Source of the DNA: CAZEDU01 sp964511185 | GTDB taxonomy: Bacteria; Myxococcota; Myxococcia; Myxococcales; Myxococcaceae | DNA: 28,492 nucleotides | Assembly (NCBI GenBank): GCA_964511185.1 | Contig: CAZEDU010000064.1 | Span: forward strand, 1 to 28,492 | Direction: 5' to 3' | Shown: one piece after another, positions 1 through 7,783 of the stretch | Position numbering within the stretch: the first letter of the stretch is position 1 | Layout of the letters: each line of letters starts with the position of its first letter | The notes under the pieces: generated by a model | What the model was told of the DNA's origin: nothing | The model's database searches: none | Seen by the model: the letters and a program-made list of their open reading frames with translations, nothing else | Translations under genes and position numbers: made by a program

Positions 1-92
1 AGACCACGTACGGCAAGATTGGTTGCAAGGTTTGGATTTGCCGCGGCGAAGTGCTGCCCGCCAAGAGCGGCGGCGCGGCGATCACCCGCTAA
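1..92 (+). CDS. rpsC: Small ribosomal subunit protein S3, C-terminal end (partial)
   Basis: The window opens inside this gene. The frame starting at base 3 gives 29 residues and a TAA stop at 90-92. The peptide contains TTYGKIGCKVWI, which matches the conserved S3 C-terminal segment (usually TTYGVIGVKVWI). S3 binds the head of the 30S subunit near the mRNA entry channel. Two Cys residues stand where most S3 proteins have Val and Phe, a small deviation of unknown meaning. The next gene, rplP, follows after 34 nt, as in the standard S10 operon. The identification rests on this short tail plus gene order. Confidence 0.93.
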   Translation, partial: TTYGKIGCKVWICRGEVLPAKSGGAAITR

Positions 93-126
93 GGCACAAC
101 TGGGAAGAGCGTAGAGGACGAAGACA

Positions 127-546
<420 letters not shown>

Positions 547-570
547 GCGACGAGATCAGGAGACCCATTC

Positions 571-780
571 ATGGCCACCTCGAAAGAACTGCGAGAGCTC
601 AGCATCGATGACCTGGGCCGACGTGCGACCGAGCTGAAGGAGACGCTCTTTCAGGACCAGCTGAAGCTCCGCACCGGCGCGCTCGAGAAGCCGAGCGAGC
701 GGGGCGCCCACCGCCGCGAGCTGGCGCGGGTGCTGACGGTGATCAACGAGAAGAAGCGGGCGGCGCAGGCTGCCAAGTAA
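571..780 (+). CDS. rpmC: Large ribosomal subunit protein L29
   Basis: L29 of 69 residues, a two-helix protein near the polypeptide exit tunnel that contributes to the docking site for trigger factor and SRP. The pattern ELRELSIDDLGRRATELKETLF followed by a Lys/Arg-rich second helix (RELARVLTVINEKK) is typical. The start is an ATG with AGGAG at 558-562. It follows rplP by 24 nt and precedes rpsQ by 23 nt. Length and gene order agree with the family. Confidence 0.97.
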   Translation: MATSKELRELSIDDLGRRATELKETLFQDQLKLRTGALEKPSERGAHRRELARVLTVINEKKRAAQAAK

Positions 781-803
781 GAAGGCAAGAGGAACGAACG
801 ATC

Positions 804-1112
804 ATGGCTGAAGCGACCCCGACCACCGACACCCAAGCCCGCGGCCGTCCCAAGACCCGCATCGGCGTGGTCACGTCGAACAAGATGCAGAAGACCGTGG
901 TGGTGACTGTGAGCCGCCGCACCTCGCACCCGCAGTACGGCAAGATCGTGAACCGCCGCGAGAAGTACAAGGCGCACGCGGAAGACCACGACTACCCGAA
1001 GAAGGTCACCCTCAACGAAGGTGACAAGGTCCGCATCGCCGAGACCCGGCCGACCTCGAAGGACAAGCGTTGGCGCGTGGTGGAAGTCATCGAGCGCGCG
1101 GCCCGCGTCTAA
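804..1112 (+). CDS. rpsQ: Small ribosomal subunit protein S17
   Basis: S17 of 102 residues, an early-assembly 30S protein that binds the 5' domain of 16S rRNA. The OB-fold core is recognisable from GVVTSNKMQKTVVVTV, the HPQYGKIV segment and the GDKVRIAETRPTSKDKRW segment. It is longer than the usual 80-85 residues because of an N-terminal extension of about 18 residues (MAEATPTTDTQARGRPKTR), ahead of the core. An AAGAGGAAC ribosome-binding sequence lies upstream of the ATG and supports this start. Confidence 0.97.
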   Translation: MAEATPTTDTQARGRPKTRIGVVTSNKMQKTVVVTVSRRTSHPQYGKIVNRREKYKAHAEDHDYPKKVTLNEGDKVRIAETRPTSKDKRWRVVEVIERAARV

Positions 1113-1143
1113 ACGCCGCAGGGCACGAGAAGGAGAGTTTGCA

Positions 1144-1512
1144 ATGATTCAGATGACCAGCGTGCTCGATGTGGCCGACAACTCGGGCGCCAAGAAGGTG
1201 TTTTGCATCAAGGTGCTCGGCGGCTCGAAGCGGAAGTACGCCAGCATCGGCGACGTGATCGTCGTCTCGGTGCGCGAGGCGCTGCCGAACTCGAAGGTGA
1301 AGAAGGGCGACGTCGCCAAGGCCGTCATCGTGCGCACCAAGCGCGAGCTCGGCCGTCCGGACGGCAGCTACATCAAGTTCGACGGCAACTCGGCCGTGCT
1401 CATCAACAAGGACATGGAGCCGATCGGCACCCGCATCTTCGGGCCCGTCGCGCGTGAGCTCCGCGCCCGCAAGTTCATGAAGATCATCTCGCTCGCTCCG
1501 GAAGTTCTCTAA
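1144..1512 (+). CDS. rplN: Large ribosomal subunit protein L14
   Basis: L14 of 122 residues, exactly the usual length. It forms part of the intersubunit bridge and of the surface where RsfS binds. The signature starts MIQMTSVLDVADNSGAKKV and the conserved ends GTRIFGPVARELR and FMKIISLAPEVL are present. The chosen ATG has AAGGAG about 8 nt upstream. An in-frame extension further upstream is open but lacks L14 similarity and overlaps rpsQ, so it was not used. Confidence 0.98.
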   Translation: MIQMTSVLDVADNSGAKKVFCIKVLGGSKRKYASIGDVIVVSVREALPNSKVKKGDVAKAVIVRTKRELGRPDGSYIKFDGNSAVLINKDMEPIGTRIFGPVARELRARKFMKIISLAPEVL

Positions 1513-1544
1513 GCGGCGGGTTCAGGCAGAAGAGGATTCGGAAT

Positions 1545-1871
1545 ATGCAGAAGCTGAAAGTCGGAGACACGGTCCAGGTGATGACCGGCGCCGAGCGGAC
1601 CCAGAAGACCCGCCGCGGCAAGCTCTTGGCCATCGACCGCGGCGCCAACCGCGTTCGCGTCGAGGGCCTGCGCTTGGTCAAGAAGCACATCCGCAAGGGC
1701 CGCGACCCGAAGAACCCGGACGGCGGCATTCAGGAGGCCCCGGGCTCGATCGCGCTCGCCTCGGTGCAGCTGGTGTGCCCCAAGTGCGACAAGCCGACCC
1801 GGGTCGGCGTGAAGGCCGAAGGCGAGAAGAGCAAGCGCTTCTGCAAGAAGTGCGATGCCCTGATTGACTGA
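1545..1871 (+). CDS. rplX: Large ribosomal subunit protein L24, four-Cys form
   Basis: L24 of 108 residues, a primary assembly initiator of the 50S subunit. The KOW motif region reads KVGDTVQVMTGAERTQKTRRGKLLAID, followed by the usual NPDGGIQEAPGSIALASVQL block. The C-terminal part carries two CxxC pairs, Cys78/Cys81 and Cys100/Cys103, the zinc-binding (C+) arrangement known from some bacterial L24 proteins. An AGAGGA sequence precedes the ATG. A 99-nt spacer follows before rplE. Confidence 0.97.
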   Translation: MQKLKVGDTVQVMTGAERTQKTRRGKLLAIDRGANRVRVEGLRLVKKHIRKGRDPKNPDGGIQEAPGSIALASVQLVCPKCDKPTRVGVKAEGEKSKRFCKKCDALID

Positions 1872-1883
1872 GTGTAGGTGTTT

Positions 1884-1902
1884 AGGGCATTTAACGCGCC
1901 CT
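1884..1902 (+). other. Weak hairpin in the rplX-rplE spacer
   Basis: AGGGC at 1884-1888 pairs with GCCCT at 1898-1902 around a 9-nt loop, followed by TTTC. The spacer (1872-1970) is longer than most in this operon. The stem is only 5 bp, so this may be an attenuator, a protein-binding leader, or chance. Confidence 0.25.
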
Positions 1903-1970
1903 TTCGAAGTTGAACGGTTTTGCTGATCGCCGAGGGGTAGGCCCAAACCTTCGTCGACGCAGAGGAAAAC

Positions 1971-2624
1971 ATGGCTGACGAGAAGCAGGACGACAAGGCG
2001 GCAAAGAAGGCCCGTCGCGGTAAGAAGGAAGAAGTCAAGAAGGCTGGGTTCGCGGCCAACATCGAGGAAGGTCTCGAGGTCAAGCCCGCCCGCCTGAAGA
2101 TTCGCTACCGCAAGGAAGGCGTTCCGGCCCTGATGAAGGAGCTCGGGCTGAAGAACCCCAACGAGGTTCCGCGGATCGAGAAGATCGTCGTCAACATGGG
2201 CCTCGGCGAGGCGCTCGCGAACAACAAGATCCTCGAGTCCGCGGTCGACCAGCTCGGCGCCATCACCGGGCAGAAGCCGGTCATCACCCGCGCGCGTAAG
2301 TCGATCGCGAACTTCAAGCTGCGCCAGGGGCAGGCGATTGGCGCGGCGGTCACCCTGCGCAACGACCGCATGTACGAGTTCCTCGATCGCTTGATCAACG
2401 TGGCGCTCCCGCGCGTCCGCGACTTCAAGGGCGTCTCGAGCAAGGCGTTCGACGGCAAGGGCAACTACACCTTGGGCGTCCGCGAGCAGATCATCTTCCC
2501 TGAGATCAACTACGACCAGATCGAGAAGGTCAAAGGTCTCAACGTCACCATCGTCACCACCGCCAAGAACGACGAGCAGGCGCTCGGGCTGCTGCGTCAC
2601 TTCGGCATGCCGTTTAGGCAGTAA
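1971..2624 (+). CDS. rplE: Large ribosomal subunit protein L5 with N-terminal extension
   Basis: L5 of 217 residues, compared with about 179 in most bacteria. L5 binds 5S rRNA and contacts the P-site tRNA in the central protuberance. The core begins near residue 40 (PARLKIRYRKEGVPALMKEL) and contains VPRIEKIVVNMGLGEA, ITGQKPVITRARKSI and GVREQIIFPEI. The first 38 or so residues are a charged, Lys-rich extension. No ATG or GTG lies between the extension and the core. The ATG at 1971 has AGAGGA just upstream, so the extension appears real. rpsN follows after 14 nt. Confidence 0.97.
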   Translation: MADEKQDDKAAKKARRGKKEEVKKAGFAANIEEGLEVKPARLKIRYRKEGVPALMKELGLKNPNEVPRIEKIVVNMGLGEALANNKILESAVDQLGAITGQKPVITRARKSIANFKLRQGQAIGAAVTLRNDRMYEFLDRLINVALPRVRDFKGVSSKAFDGKGNYTLGVREQIIFPEINYDQIEKVKGLNVTIVTTAKNDEQALGLLRHFGMPFRQ

Positions 2625-2638
2625 GAGGAGATTTATTC

Positions 2639-2824
2639 GTGGCCAAGCTTTCCAAGATTGCCCAAGCGAAGCGCAAGCCGAAGTTCAAGGTTCGCCAGTA
2701 CAACCGCTGCCCGCTCTGCGGCCGGCCGCGCGCGTTCCTGCGGAAGTTCAAGATGTGCCGTATCTGCCTGCGCAAGCGGGCGCTCGCCGGTGAGATCACC
2801 GGGCTCATCAAGTCGTCTTGGTGA
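2639..2824 (+). CDS. rpsN: Small ribosomal subunit protein S14, zinc-binding type
   Basis: Short S14 of 61 residues, the zinc-dependent form (type Z). Four zinc ligands are visible as Cys24, Cys27, Cys40 and Cys43 (CPLCG and MCRIC). The ending GEITGLIKSSW is the standard S14 C-terminus. Translation starts at a GTG at 2639, and AAGAGGAG at 2623-2630 sets that start. It stands between rplE and rpsH, its usual place in the spc operon. Confidence 0.98.
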   Translation: MAKLSKIAQAKRKPKFKVRQYNRCPLCGRPRAFLRKFKMCRICLRKRALAGEITGLIKSSW

Positions 2825-2854
2825 ATCGAGCGTAGGCGTCGTTTGTTGTTGGTC

Positions 2855-2899
2855 GACTGTCTGCGAACCCCCGGGATGGGCCCGGCAGGCGCACCAGTC
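2855..2899 (+). promoter_or_regulatory. Structured spacer upstream of rpsH (possible leader)
   Basis: The 118-nt rpsN-rpsH gap can fold into nested pairs: GACTG 2855-2859 with CAGTC 2895-2899, and CCGGG 2871-2875 with CCCGG 2881-2885 around a 5-nt loop. CTGC 2861-2864 can add pairs near 2885-2888. In E. coli S8 represses the spc operon by binding its mRNA, though near the rplE start. A regulatory role here is only a guess. Confidence 0.25.
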
Positions 2900-2942
2900 T
2901 TGATTCGGGGCCTCGTGGCTCCGTGTTGGTAGGTCTGAATCT

Positions 2943-3341
2943 ATGCCCGTCAATGACCCGGTCGGCGACATGCTGACCCGCCTGCGCAACGGTGCGCGCG
3001 CGCGGCATGACAAAGTGGTGGTGCCCGCCTCGAAGCTGAAGCTCGAGGTGATCAAGGTCCTCAAGGACGAAGGCTTCATCGCCGATTACGTGCTGCACGA
3101 GCGCAAGCCTCAGTCGGAGATCTCGGTGATGCTGAAGTACGGCCCGGACCGCGCGCCGGTGCTCTCGGGCATTCGCCGCGTCTCCAAGCCGGGCCTGCGC
3201 CGTTACGTCTCGGTGCGCGAGATTCCGCGCGTGCTGGGCGGCCTCGGCGTGGCGATTCTGTCCACCTCCAAGGGCGTGATGGCTGACCACGAGGCTCGCA
3301 AGCAGAGCGTCGGCGGCGAGCTCATCTGCACGGTTTACTAA
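2943..3341 (+). CDS. rpsH: Small ribosomal subunit protein S8
   Basis: S8 of 132 residues, a central-domain 16S rRNA binder and, in E. coli, the autogenous repressor of the spc operon. The beginning NDPVGDMLTRLRNG and the C-terminal GVAILSTSKGVMADHEARK match the family, with GELICTVY at the end. The start is an ATG after an unusually long 118-nt spacer. rplF follows after 12 nt. Confidence 0.98.
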   Translation: MPVNDPVGDMLTRLRNGARARHDKVVVPASKLKLEVIKVLKDEGFIADYVLHERKPQSEISVMLKYGPDRAPVLSGIRRVSKPGLRRYVSVREIPRVLGGLGVAILSTSKGVMADHEARKQSVGGELICTVY

Positions 3342-3353
3342 GGGAACGAAGCC

Positions 3354-3923
3354 ATGAGCCGCATCGGTAAGCTCGCAATCACGCTCGGAGACAAGGTCAA
3401 GGCCCAGGTGGTCGGGCAGGAAGTGAAGCTCGAAGGCCCCAAGGGCAAGATGACTGTCAAGCTCCCGAGCCAGGACATCCTGGTCGCGGTGAAGGACAAC
3501 GTCCTCACCGTGAACCGCCCGAACGAGTCGCGCCGCGCCCGCGCGCTGCACGGCCTCACCCGCTCGATTCTGGCCAACGCGGCGAAGGGCGTCGCGACGG
3601 GCTGGGAGCGCGGCCTCAACATCCGCGGCGTCGGTTTCCGCGTCGAGGTGAAGGGCAAGCAGATTCACTTCGCGCTGGGCTTCTCGCACCCGGTGGTGTT
3701 CGACCTCCCCGAAGGCGTGACCGCCGAGGTCGGCAAGACCCCGCGCACCGAGGACAGCCTGCCGACGTTGGACCTCACGCTGCGGTCGGTGGACCGTCAG
3801 GTGCTGGGGGCCACCGCCGTCAAGATCCGCGCGCTCCGGCCGCCCGAGCCGTACAAGGGCAAGGGCATCAAGTACGCCGAGGAGCGGGTGCGCCGTAAGG
3901 AAGGTAAGACCGGCACCGCGTAA
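3354..3923 (+). CDS. rplF: Large ribosomal subunit protein L6
   Basis: L6 of 189 residues, slightly longer than the usual 177-180. It lies near the factor-binding site of the 50S subunit. Both L6 repeats are visible, beginning MSRIGKLAITLGDKVK, with GVGFRVEVKGKQIHFALGFSHP in the middle and RPPEPYKGKGIKYAEE near the end. The last ten residues are a basic tail. It is co-directional with and close to its neighbours rpsH and rplR. Confidence 0.98.
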   Translation: MSRIGKLAITLGDKVKAQVVGQEVKLEGPKGKMTVKLPSQDILVAVKDNVLTVNRPNESRRARALHGLTRSILANAAKGVATGWERGLNIRGVGFRVEVKGKQIHFALGFSHPVVFDLPEGVTAEVGKTPRTEDSLPTLDLTLRSVDRQVLGATAVKIRALRPPEPYKGKGIKYAEERVRRKEGKTGTA

Positions 3924-3956
3924 AGCGCGACGGTTGGAAAGGTTTGAGAGGAAGCC

Positions 3957-4310
3957 ATGTCGACGATTGACCCGCGACTCAAGAGGAAGCGCCGCATTCG
4001 CAAGAAGCTCTCGGGCACGACCGAGAAGCCGCGTCTGTCGGTTTACAAGTCGCTCAAGCACATCTACGCGCAGGTGGTGGACGACACCACCGGCAAGACG
4101 CTCGCCTACGCCTCGTCGCTCAGCAAGGAGCTGAAGGGCAAGGACGAGGGCGACAAGAAGGCGGACGCCAAGCGAGTCGGCGCGCTGATCGCCGAGAAGG
4201 CGAAGGCGGCCAAGGTCGAAGCGGTGGTGTTCGATCGCAACGGTTTCCCGTATCACGGCCGCATCGCGGCGGTGGCGGACGCGGCCCGCGAGGCCGGGCT
4301 CAAGTTTTAA
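3957..4310 (+). CDS. rplR: Large ribosomal subunit protein L18
   Basis: L18 of 117 residues, the normal length. L18 binds 5S rRNA with L5 and attaches it to the 50S subunit. The sequence has the basic N-terminus (RLKRKRRIRKKLSGT), RLSVYKSLKHIYAQVVDD, and the C-terminal VVFDRNGFPYHGRIAAVADAAREAGLKF. The start is the ATG with GAGAGGAAG just upstream. rpsE begins 16 nt after the stop. Confidence 0.98.
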   Translation: MSTIDPRLKRKRRIRKKLSGTTEKPRLSVYKSLKHIYAQVVDDTTGKTLAYASSLSKELKGKDEGDKKADAKRVGALIAEKAKAAKVEAVVFDRNGFPYHGRIAAVADAAREAGLKF

Positions 4311-4326
4311 GGAAAGGGACTCTTCA

Positions 4327-4836
4327 GTGGCGACACCGATCAACCCAAACGATCTCGACCTCACCGACCGCGTGGTGAACATCAACCGCGTGGCCAAGGT
4401 GGTGAAGGGCGGCCGCCGCTTCAGCTTCACGGCGCTCGTCGTCGTCGGCGATGGCAATGGCCACGTCGGCGTCGGGCTGGGCAAGGCCAACGAGGTGCCC
4501 GAGGCCATTCGCAAGGGCGGCGAGAACGCGAAGAAGAACCTCTTCAAGGTCCCGCTTCAGATGCACACCATCCCGCACGAGGTGCTCGGTCACTTCGGCG
4601 CCGGTTGGGTGCTGCTCAAGCCCGCGAGCGAAGGCACCGGCGTCATCGCCGGCGGCCCGGTTCGCGCGGTGCTCGAGGCGGCTGGCATTCGCAACATCCT
4701 CACCAAGAGCCAGGGCTCGCGGAACCCGCACAACGTGCTCAAGGCGACGGTGCAGGGCTTGAAGCAGCTGCGCTCGCCGGAGCAGGTCTCGCGCCTGCGC
4801 GGCCGTGAGGTGCAGTTCGGAAAGGCGCAGGGGTAA
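4327..4836 (+). CDS. rpsE: Small ribosomal subunit protein S5
   Basis: S5 of 169 residues, a 30S protein at the mRNA entry pore that influences decoding fidelity. The dsRNA-binding part contains VVNINRVAKVVKGGRRFSF and the C-terminal part contains HFGAGWVLLKPASEGTGVIAGG and GSRNPHNVLKATVQGL. The start is GTG at 4327, with GGAAAGGG upstream. rpmD follows only 6 nt after the stop. Confidence 0.98.
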   Translation: MATPINPNDLDLTDRVVNINRVAKVVKGGRRFSFTALVVVGDGNGHVGVGLGKANEVPEAIRKGGENAKKNLFKVPLQMHTIPHEVLGHFGAGWVLLKPASEGTGVIAGGPVRAVLEAAGIRNILTKSQGSRNPHNVLKATVQGLKQLRSPEQVSRLRGREVQFGKAQG

Positions 4837-4842
4837 TCAGTC

Positions 4843-5106
4843 ATGGGTCTTCGTATCAAGCTGGTGAAGAGCATCGCCGGCGCGTCGGACACGCAGCTTC
4901 GGACCATCGCGGGCCTGGGGCTTCGCAAGTTCGGTCAGGAGCGCCTGCTCAAGGACACCCCGGCCATTCGCGGCATGGTGTTCAAGGTCAAGCACCTGGT
5001 CAGCCAGGAAATCGTCAAGGACGAGCCGAAGGCTCGTCAGCGTCAGAAGCCGCGGAAGATTCGCGTGCGTGATGCAGCCCGAGCGGCGCAGGAAGGTCGG
5101 TCATGA
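4843..5106 (+). CDS. rpmD: Large ribosomal subunit protein L30 with C-terminal extension
   Basis: L30 of 87 residues. The L30 fold occupies about the first 60 residues: IKLVKSIAGASDTQLRTIAGLGLRK, then VFKVKHLVSQEIV. The usual bacterial protein ends there. Here a basic tail of about 25 residues (from KARQRQKPRKIRVRD) follows. The stop codon overlaps the rplO start by 4 nt (ATGA at 5103-5106), so the two genes are probably translationally coupled. Confidence 0.96.
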   Translation: MGLRIKLVKSIAGASDTQLRTIAGLGLRKFGQERLLKDTPAIRGMVFKVKHLVSQEIVKDEPKARQRQKPRKIRVRDAARAAQEGRS

Positions 5107-5624
5107 ATTCGCTTCACACCCTCAAGGCCCCGCACAACTCGCGTCACCGCAAGAAGCGGGTGGGGCGTGGCCAGGGCAGCGGCCTGGGCAAGACGGCCGG
5201 CCGTGGTGGCAAGGGCCAGAAGGCCCGCACGGGCAACATGCACTTCGAAGGCTTCGAAGGCGGACAGAGCCCGCTGCAGCGCCGCTTGCCGAAGTTCGGC
5301 TTCAACTCGCCGAACCGCGTGCAGTACGCGATCGTCAACGTGGAAGACCTGGCCGACTTCAAGGCCGGCGCCACGGTCGACGAGGCCGCGCTGCGCAGCC
5401 GCGGGCTGGTGAAGGGCCGCTGGGATGGCATCAAGGTGCTGGGCCGGGGTGGCTTGAAGGCCAAGCTCACCATCAAGGCGCACAAGTTCTCCGCGAGCGC
5501 CAAGGAAGCGATCGCGAAGGCCGGCGGCACGGCCGAGGAGCTGCCGCTCGTCGCCCACAAGCCGGAGTCGGCCGCCAAGGCGCACTCGGGCAAGGGCGTG
5601 AAGCAGGCCAAGCCGCAGGCATAA
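5103..5624 (+). CDS. rplO: Large ribosomal subunit protein L15
   Basis: L15 of 173 residues, compared with 144-150 typically. The Gly/Arg/Lys-rich N-terminus (HNSRHRKKRVGRGQGSG and GKTAGRGGKGQKARTG) and the GFEGGQSPLQRRLPKFGF segment are diagnostic. The C-terminal part contains KLTIKAHKFSASAKEAIAKAGG, followed by an Ala/Lys-rich extension of about 25 residues. L15 is a late-assembly 50S protein. The ATG overlaps the rpmD stop. A 126-nt spacer with a strong hairpin separates it from secY. Confidence 0.97.
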   Translation: MNSLHTLKAPHNSRHRKKRVGRGQGSGLGKTAGRGGKGQKARTGNMHFEGFEGGQSPLQRRLPKFGFNSPNRVQYAIVNVEDLADFKAGATVDEAALRSRGLVKGRWDGIKVLGRGGLKAKLTIKAHKFSASAKEAIAKAGGTAEELPLVAHKPESAAKAHSGKGVKQAKPQA

Positions 5625-5639
5625 GCCTTGGGCCGGCCG

Positions 5640-5669
5640 TTGTTGCCTCCAGCATCGATTGTGTAGGCT
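5640..5669 (+). promoter_or_regulatory. Weak candidate promoter upstream of secY
   Basis: TTGTTG at 5640-5645 and TAGGCT at 5664-5669 are separated by 18 nt, with a TG one base ahead of the -10 (extended -10 form). The match to sigma70 consensus is poor, so this is tentative. Confidence 0.2.
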
Positions 5670-5672
5670 CCC

Positions 5673-5705
5673 GCGCCCCTCTCCGCCGAACGCGGACAGG
5701 GGCGC
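5673..5705 (+). other. Strong hairpin in the rplO-secY spacer
   Basis: GCGCCCCT (5673-5680) pairs with AGGGGCGC (5698-5705). Inside, TCCGC (5682-5686) pairs with GCGGA (5692-5696) around a CGAAC loop, with one C/C mismatch between the two stems. No U-run follows, so it is not a classical terminator. It may tune expression between the ribosomal genes and secY. Confidence 0.6.
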
Positions 5706-5750
5706 AGTCGGTTTGAAAAGTCGTTAGCGCTCACCAAAAGGGAAGCTCAC

Positions 5751-7096
5751 GTGGCCCTGAACGCCATCACGAACATCTTCCGCATCGCCGAGCTGAGGAC
5801 GCGGTTGCTCTACACGCTGGGGCTGTTGGCGGTGTACCGGCTGGGCATCTTCATCAGCACGCCGGGCGTTGACCGCGACGCGATGCAGTCGTTCATGGAG
5901 CAGCAGCGCCAGCAGGGCGGCCTGGTGAACCTGTTCAACCTGTTCTCGGGTGGCGCGCTCGAGCAGATGTCGATCTTCGGCCTGGGCATCATGCCGTACA
6001 TCTCGGCGTCCATCATCATGCAGCTGCTCGCCGTGGTGGTGCCGAGCTTGGAGCGGTTGCAGAAGGAAGGCGCCGCGGGGCGACAGAAGATCAACCAGTA
6101 CACGCGCTACGGGACGATCTTCCTCTCCGTCGTTCAGGGCATCAGCATCGCGCGGTGGCTCGCCAGCCTCGGCCGATCGCAGAACCCGAACATGTCCGCG
6201 CTGGACCAGTGGTCCCGCACGACACGGTGTGGTTCACCGTGATGACGGTGATCACGCTGACGGCGGGCACCGCGTTCATCATGTGGCTGGGCGAGCGCAT
6301 CACCGAGAACGGCATCGGCAACGGGATCTCGCTCATCATCTTCGCTGGTATCGTCGCGGGCATCCCCACCGCGGGCCGTCAGCTCTTCGTGATGACCGAG
6401 GAGGGCGTGCTGAACGTGGGCGCCGCGCTCGGCCTCCTGGCGTTCATGCTCTTCATCGTGGCGGTGGTGGTGTTCGTCGAGCGCGGCATGCGCCGCATCC
6501 CAGTGCAGTACGCCAAGCGCATGGCGGGCCGCCAGATGTTCGCCGGCCAGGCGACCTACTTCCCGATGAAGGTGAACACCTCGGGCGTGATCCCTCCGAT
6601 CTTCGCGGGCGCGTTGCTCTCGGTGCCGGCGACGGTGGGCGGTTGGATGCCCGCGCTCCAGAACATTCAGATGGCGCTGAATTCGAACCCGTGGATCTAC
6701 AACGGCGTCTTCGTCGCGCTGATCATCTTCTTCGCGTTCTTCTATACCTCGCTGACGTTCCGCGCCGACGATGTGGCCGACAACATCATGAAGCAGGGCG
6801 GCTACATCCCCGGCATCCGCCCGGGGCGTCAGACCGCCGACTTCATCGAGCGGGTGCTCAAGCGCATCACCTTCGGCGGAGCGATCTACCTCGCCACCAT
6901 CTGCGTGATCCCGACGGTGATCGCGAACCTGGTCGGGGCGCCGTTCCAGTTCGGGGGCACGGCGCTGCTCATCGTGGTCGGCGTCGCGCTCGATACGGTG
7001 CAGCAGATCGAAGGGCACCTCATCAGCCGCAACTACGAAGGCTTCGCTGGCCCGCGCGGCCCGCGCATTCGCGGCCGGATCCGGGTCGCGGCCTGA
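5751..7096 (+). CDS. secY: Protein translocase subunit SecY, frame broken by one missing base
   Basis: SecY is the membrane channel of the Sec translocase, with ten membrane segments, working with SecE/SecG and SecA. It starts at a GTG at 5751 with AAGGGAAG upstream. The first frame gives GIMPYISASIIMQLL and EGAAGRQKINQYTRYGT up to LDQ at 6201-6209, then runs into an early stop. The reading continues from VPHDTVWFTVMTVI in the frame one base earlier (codons from 6212) and covers GIGNGISLIIFAGI, MAGRQMFAGQATYFPMKVN, and a C-terminal GPRIRGRIRVAA. Adding one base, for example a G making CAG GTG GTC, restores about 448 residues, the usual length. As SecY is essential, a sequencing or assembly error is the likeliest cause. 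Confidence 0.95.
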
Positions 7097-7112
7097 GCGT
7101 GGAGAACGGCGG

Positions 7113-7769
7113 ATGAACTTGATTCTGTTGGGCCCTCCTGGAGCGGGCAAGGGGACCCAGGCGAAGCGGCTCTTCAGCGATCTGAAGATCCCGCAGATCT
7201 CGACCGGCGACATCCTGCGCGAAGCGGTGCGCCAGGGCACCGAGCTCGGCCGCATCGCCAAGCCGATCATGGACTCGGGCGGGTTGGTGCCGGACGACGT
7301 CGTGGTCGGGATCGTTCGCGAGCGGCTGCTGGCGGACGACTGCAAGGACGGCTTCGTGCTCGACGGCTTCCCCCGCACCATCCCTCAAGCCGAGGCGCTG
7401 GGAGAGGCGCTCCGCCAGTCAGGCCGGAAGATCGACAAGGTCGTCTCGCTGGAGGTGCCCGACGCGGTGATCGTCGAGCGCATGTCGGGGCGCCGCAGCT
7501 GCCCGAAGGACGGCAGCGTCTTCCACGTCACCCAGAACCCGCCCAAGCGGGTCGGCGTCTGCGACGCGTGCGGCACCGAGCTGGTCCAGCGCGACGATGA
7601 CGCGCCCGAGAAGGTGCAGAAGCGGCTGGTGGAGTACGCGCGGCAGACCGCTCCCCTGAAGGACTACTACCGGGGCAAGGGCCTGCTCGCGCAGGTCGAC
7701 GGCGTGGGATCGACCGAGGGGATCTACGCCGAGATTCGGCGCGTGATTGGGAAGCCGCTCCCTCGTTAG
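7113..7769 (+). CDS. adk: Adenylate kinase
   Basis: Adenylate kinase of 218 residues, cytoplasmic, interconverting ATP + AMP and 2 ADP. The P-loop GPPGAGKGTQAKRL is at the N-terminus, followed by STGDILREAVRQGTELG and LDGFPRTIPQAEAL (AMP site). The long LID domain has three Cys of a zinc site, Cys130, Cys150 and Cys153, with Asp at position 133 where the fourth Cys is usual. An Asp ligand is known in some Bacillus enzymes, though at position 153. A GGAG sequence precedes the ATG. The gene sits between secY and map, the common order. Confidence 0.98.
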   Translation: MNLILLGPPGAGKGTQAKRLFSDLKIPQISTGDILREAVRQGTELGRIAKPIMDSGGLVPDDVVVGIVRERLLADDCKDGFVLDGFPRTIPQAEALGEALRQSGRKIDKVVSLEVPDAVIVERMSGRRSCPKDGSVFHVTQNPPKRVGVCDACGTELVQRDDDAPEKVQKRLVEYARQTAPLKDYYRGKGLLAQVDGVGSTEGIYAEIRRVIGKPLPR

Positions 7770-7783
7770 TGAATGGGCCGCAG

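Noticed and set aside
1872..1970. Promoter for rplE from TTGAAC near 1910
   Set aside because: No acceptable -10 element lies 16-19 nt downstream.
1509..4547. Long open frames on the minus strand opposite the ribosomal protein genes (for example 1509-2600 and 2808-4547)
   Set aside because: They lie wholly opposite proven genes, have Arg/Ala/Leu-biased translations and no recognisable domains. High GC leaves antisense frames open by chance.
6201..6220. Programmed ribosomal frameshift in secY
   Set aside because: There is no slippery heptamer or downstream stimulatory structure visible, and no known precedent for secY.
7769..7783. GTG start for map at 7769
   Set aside because: Metal-ligand numbering matches E. 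coli with an offset of one only if the ATG at 7784 is used.
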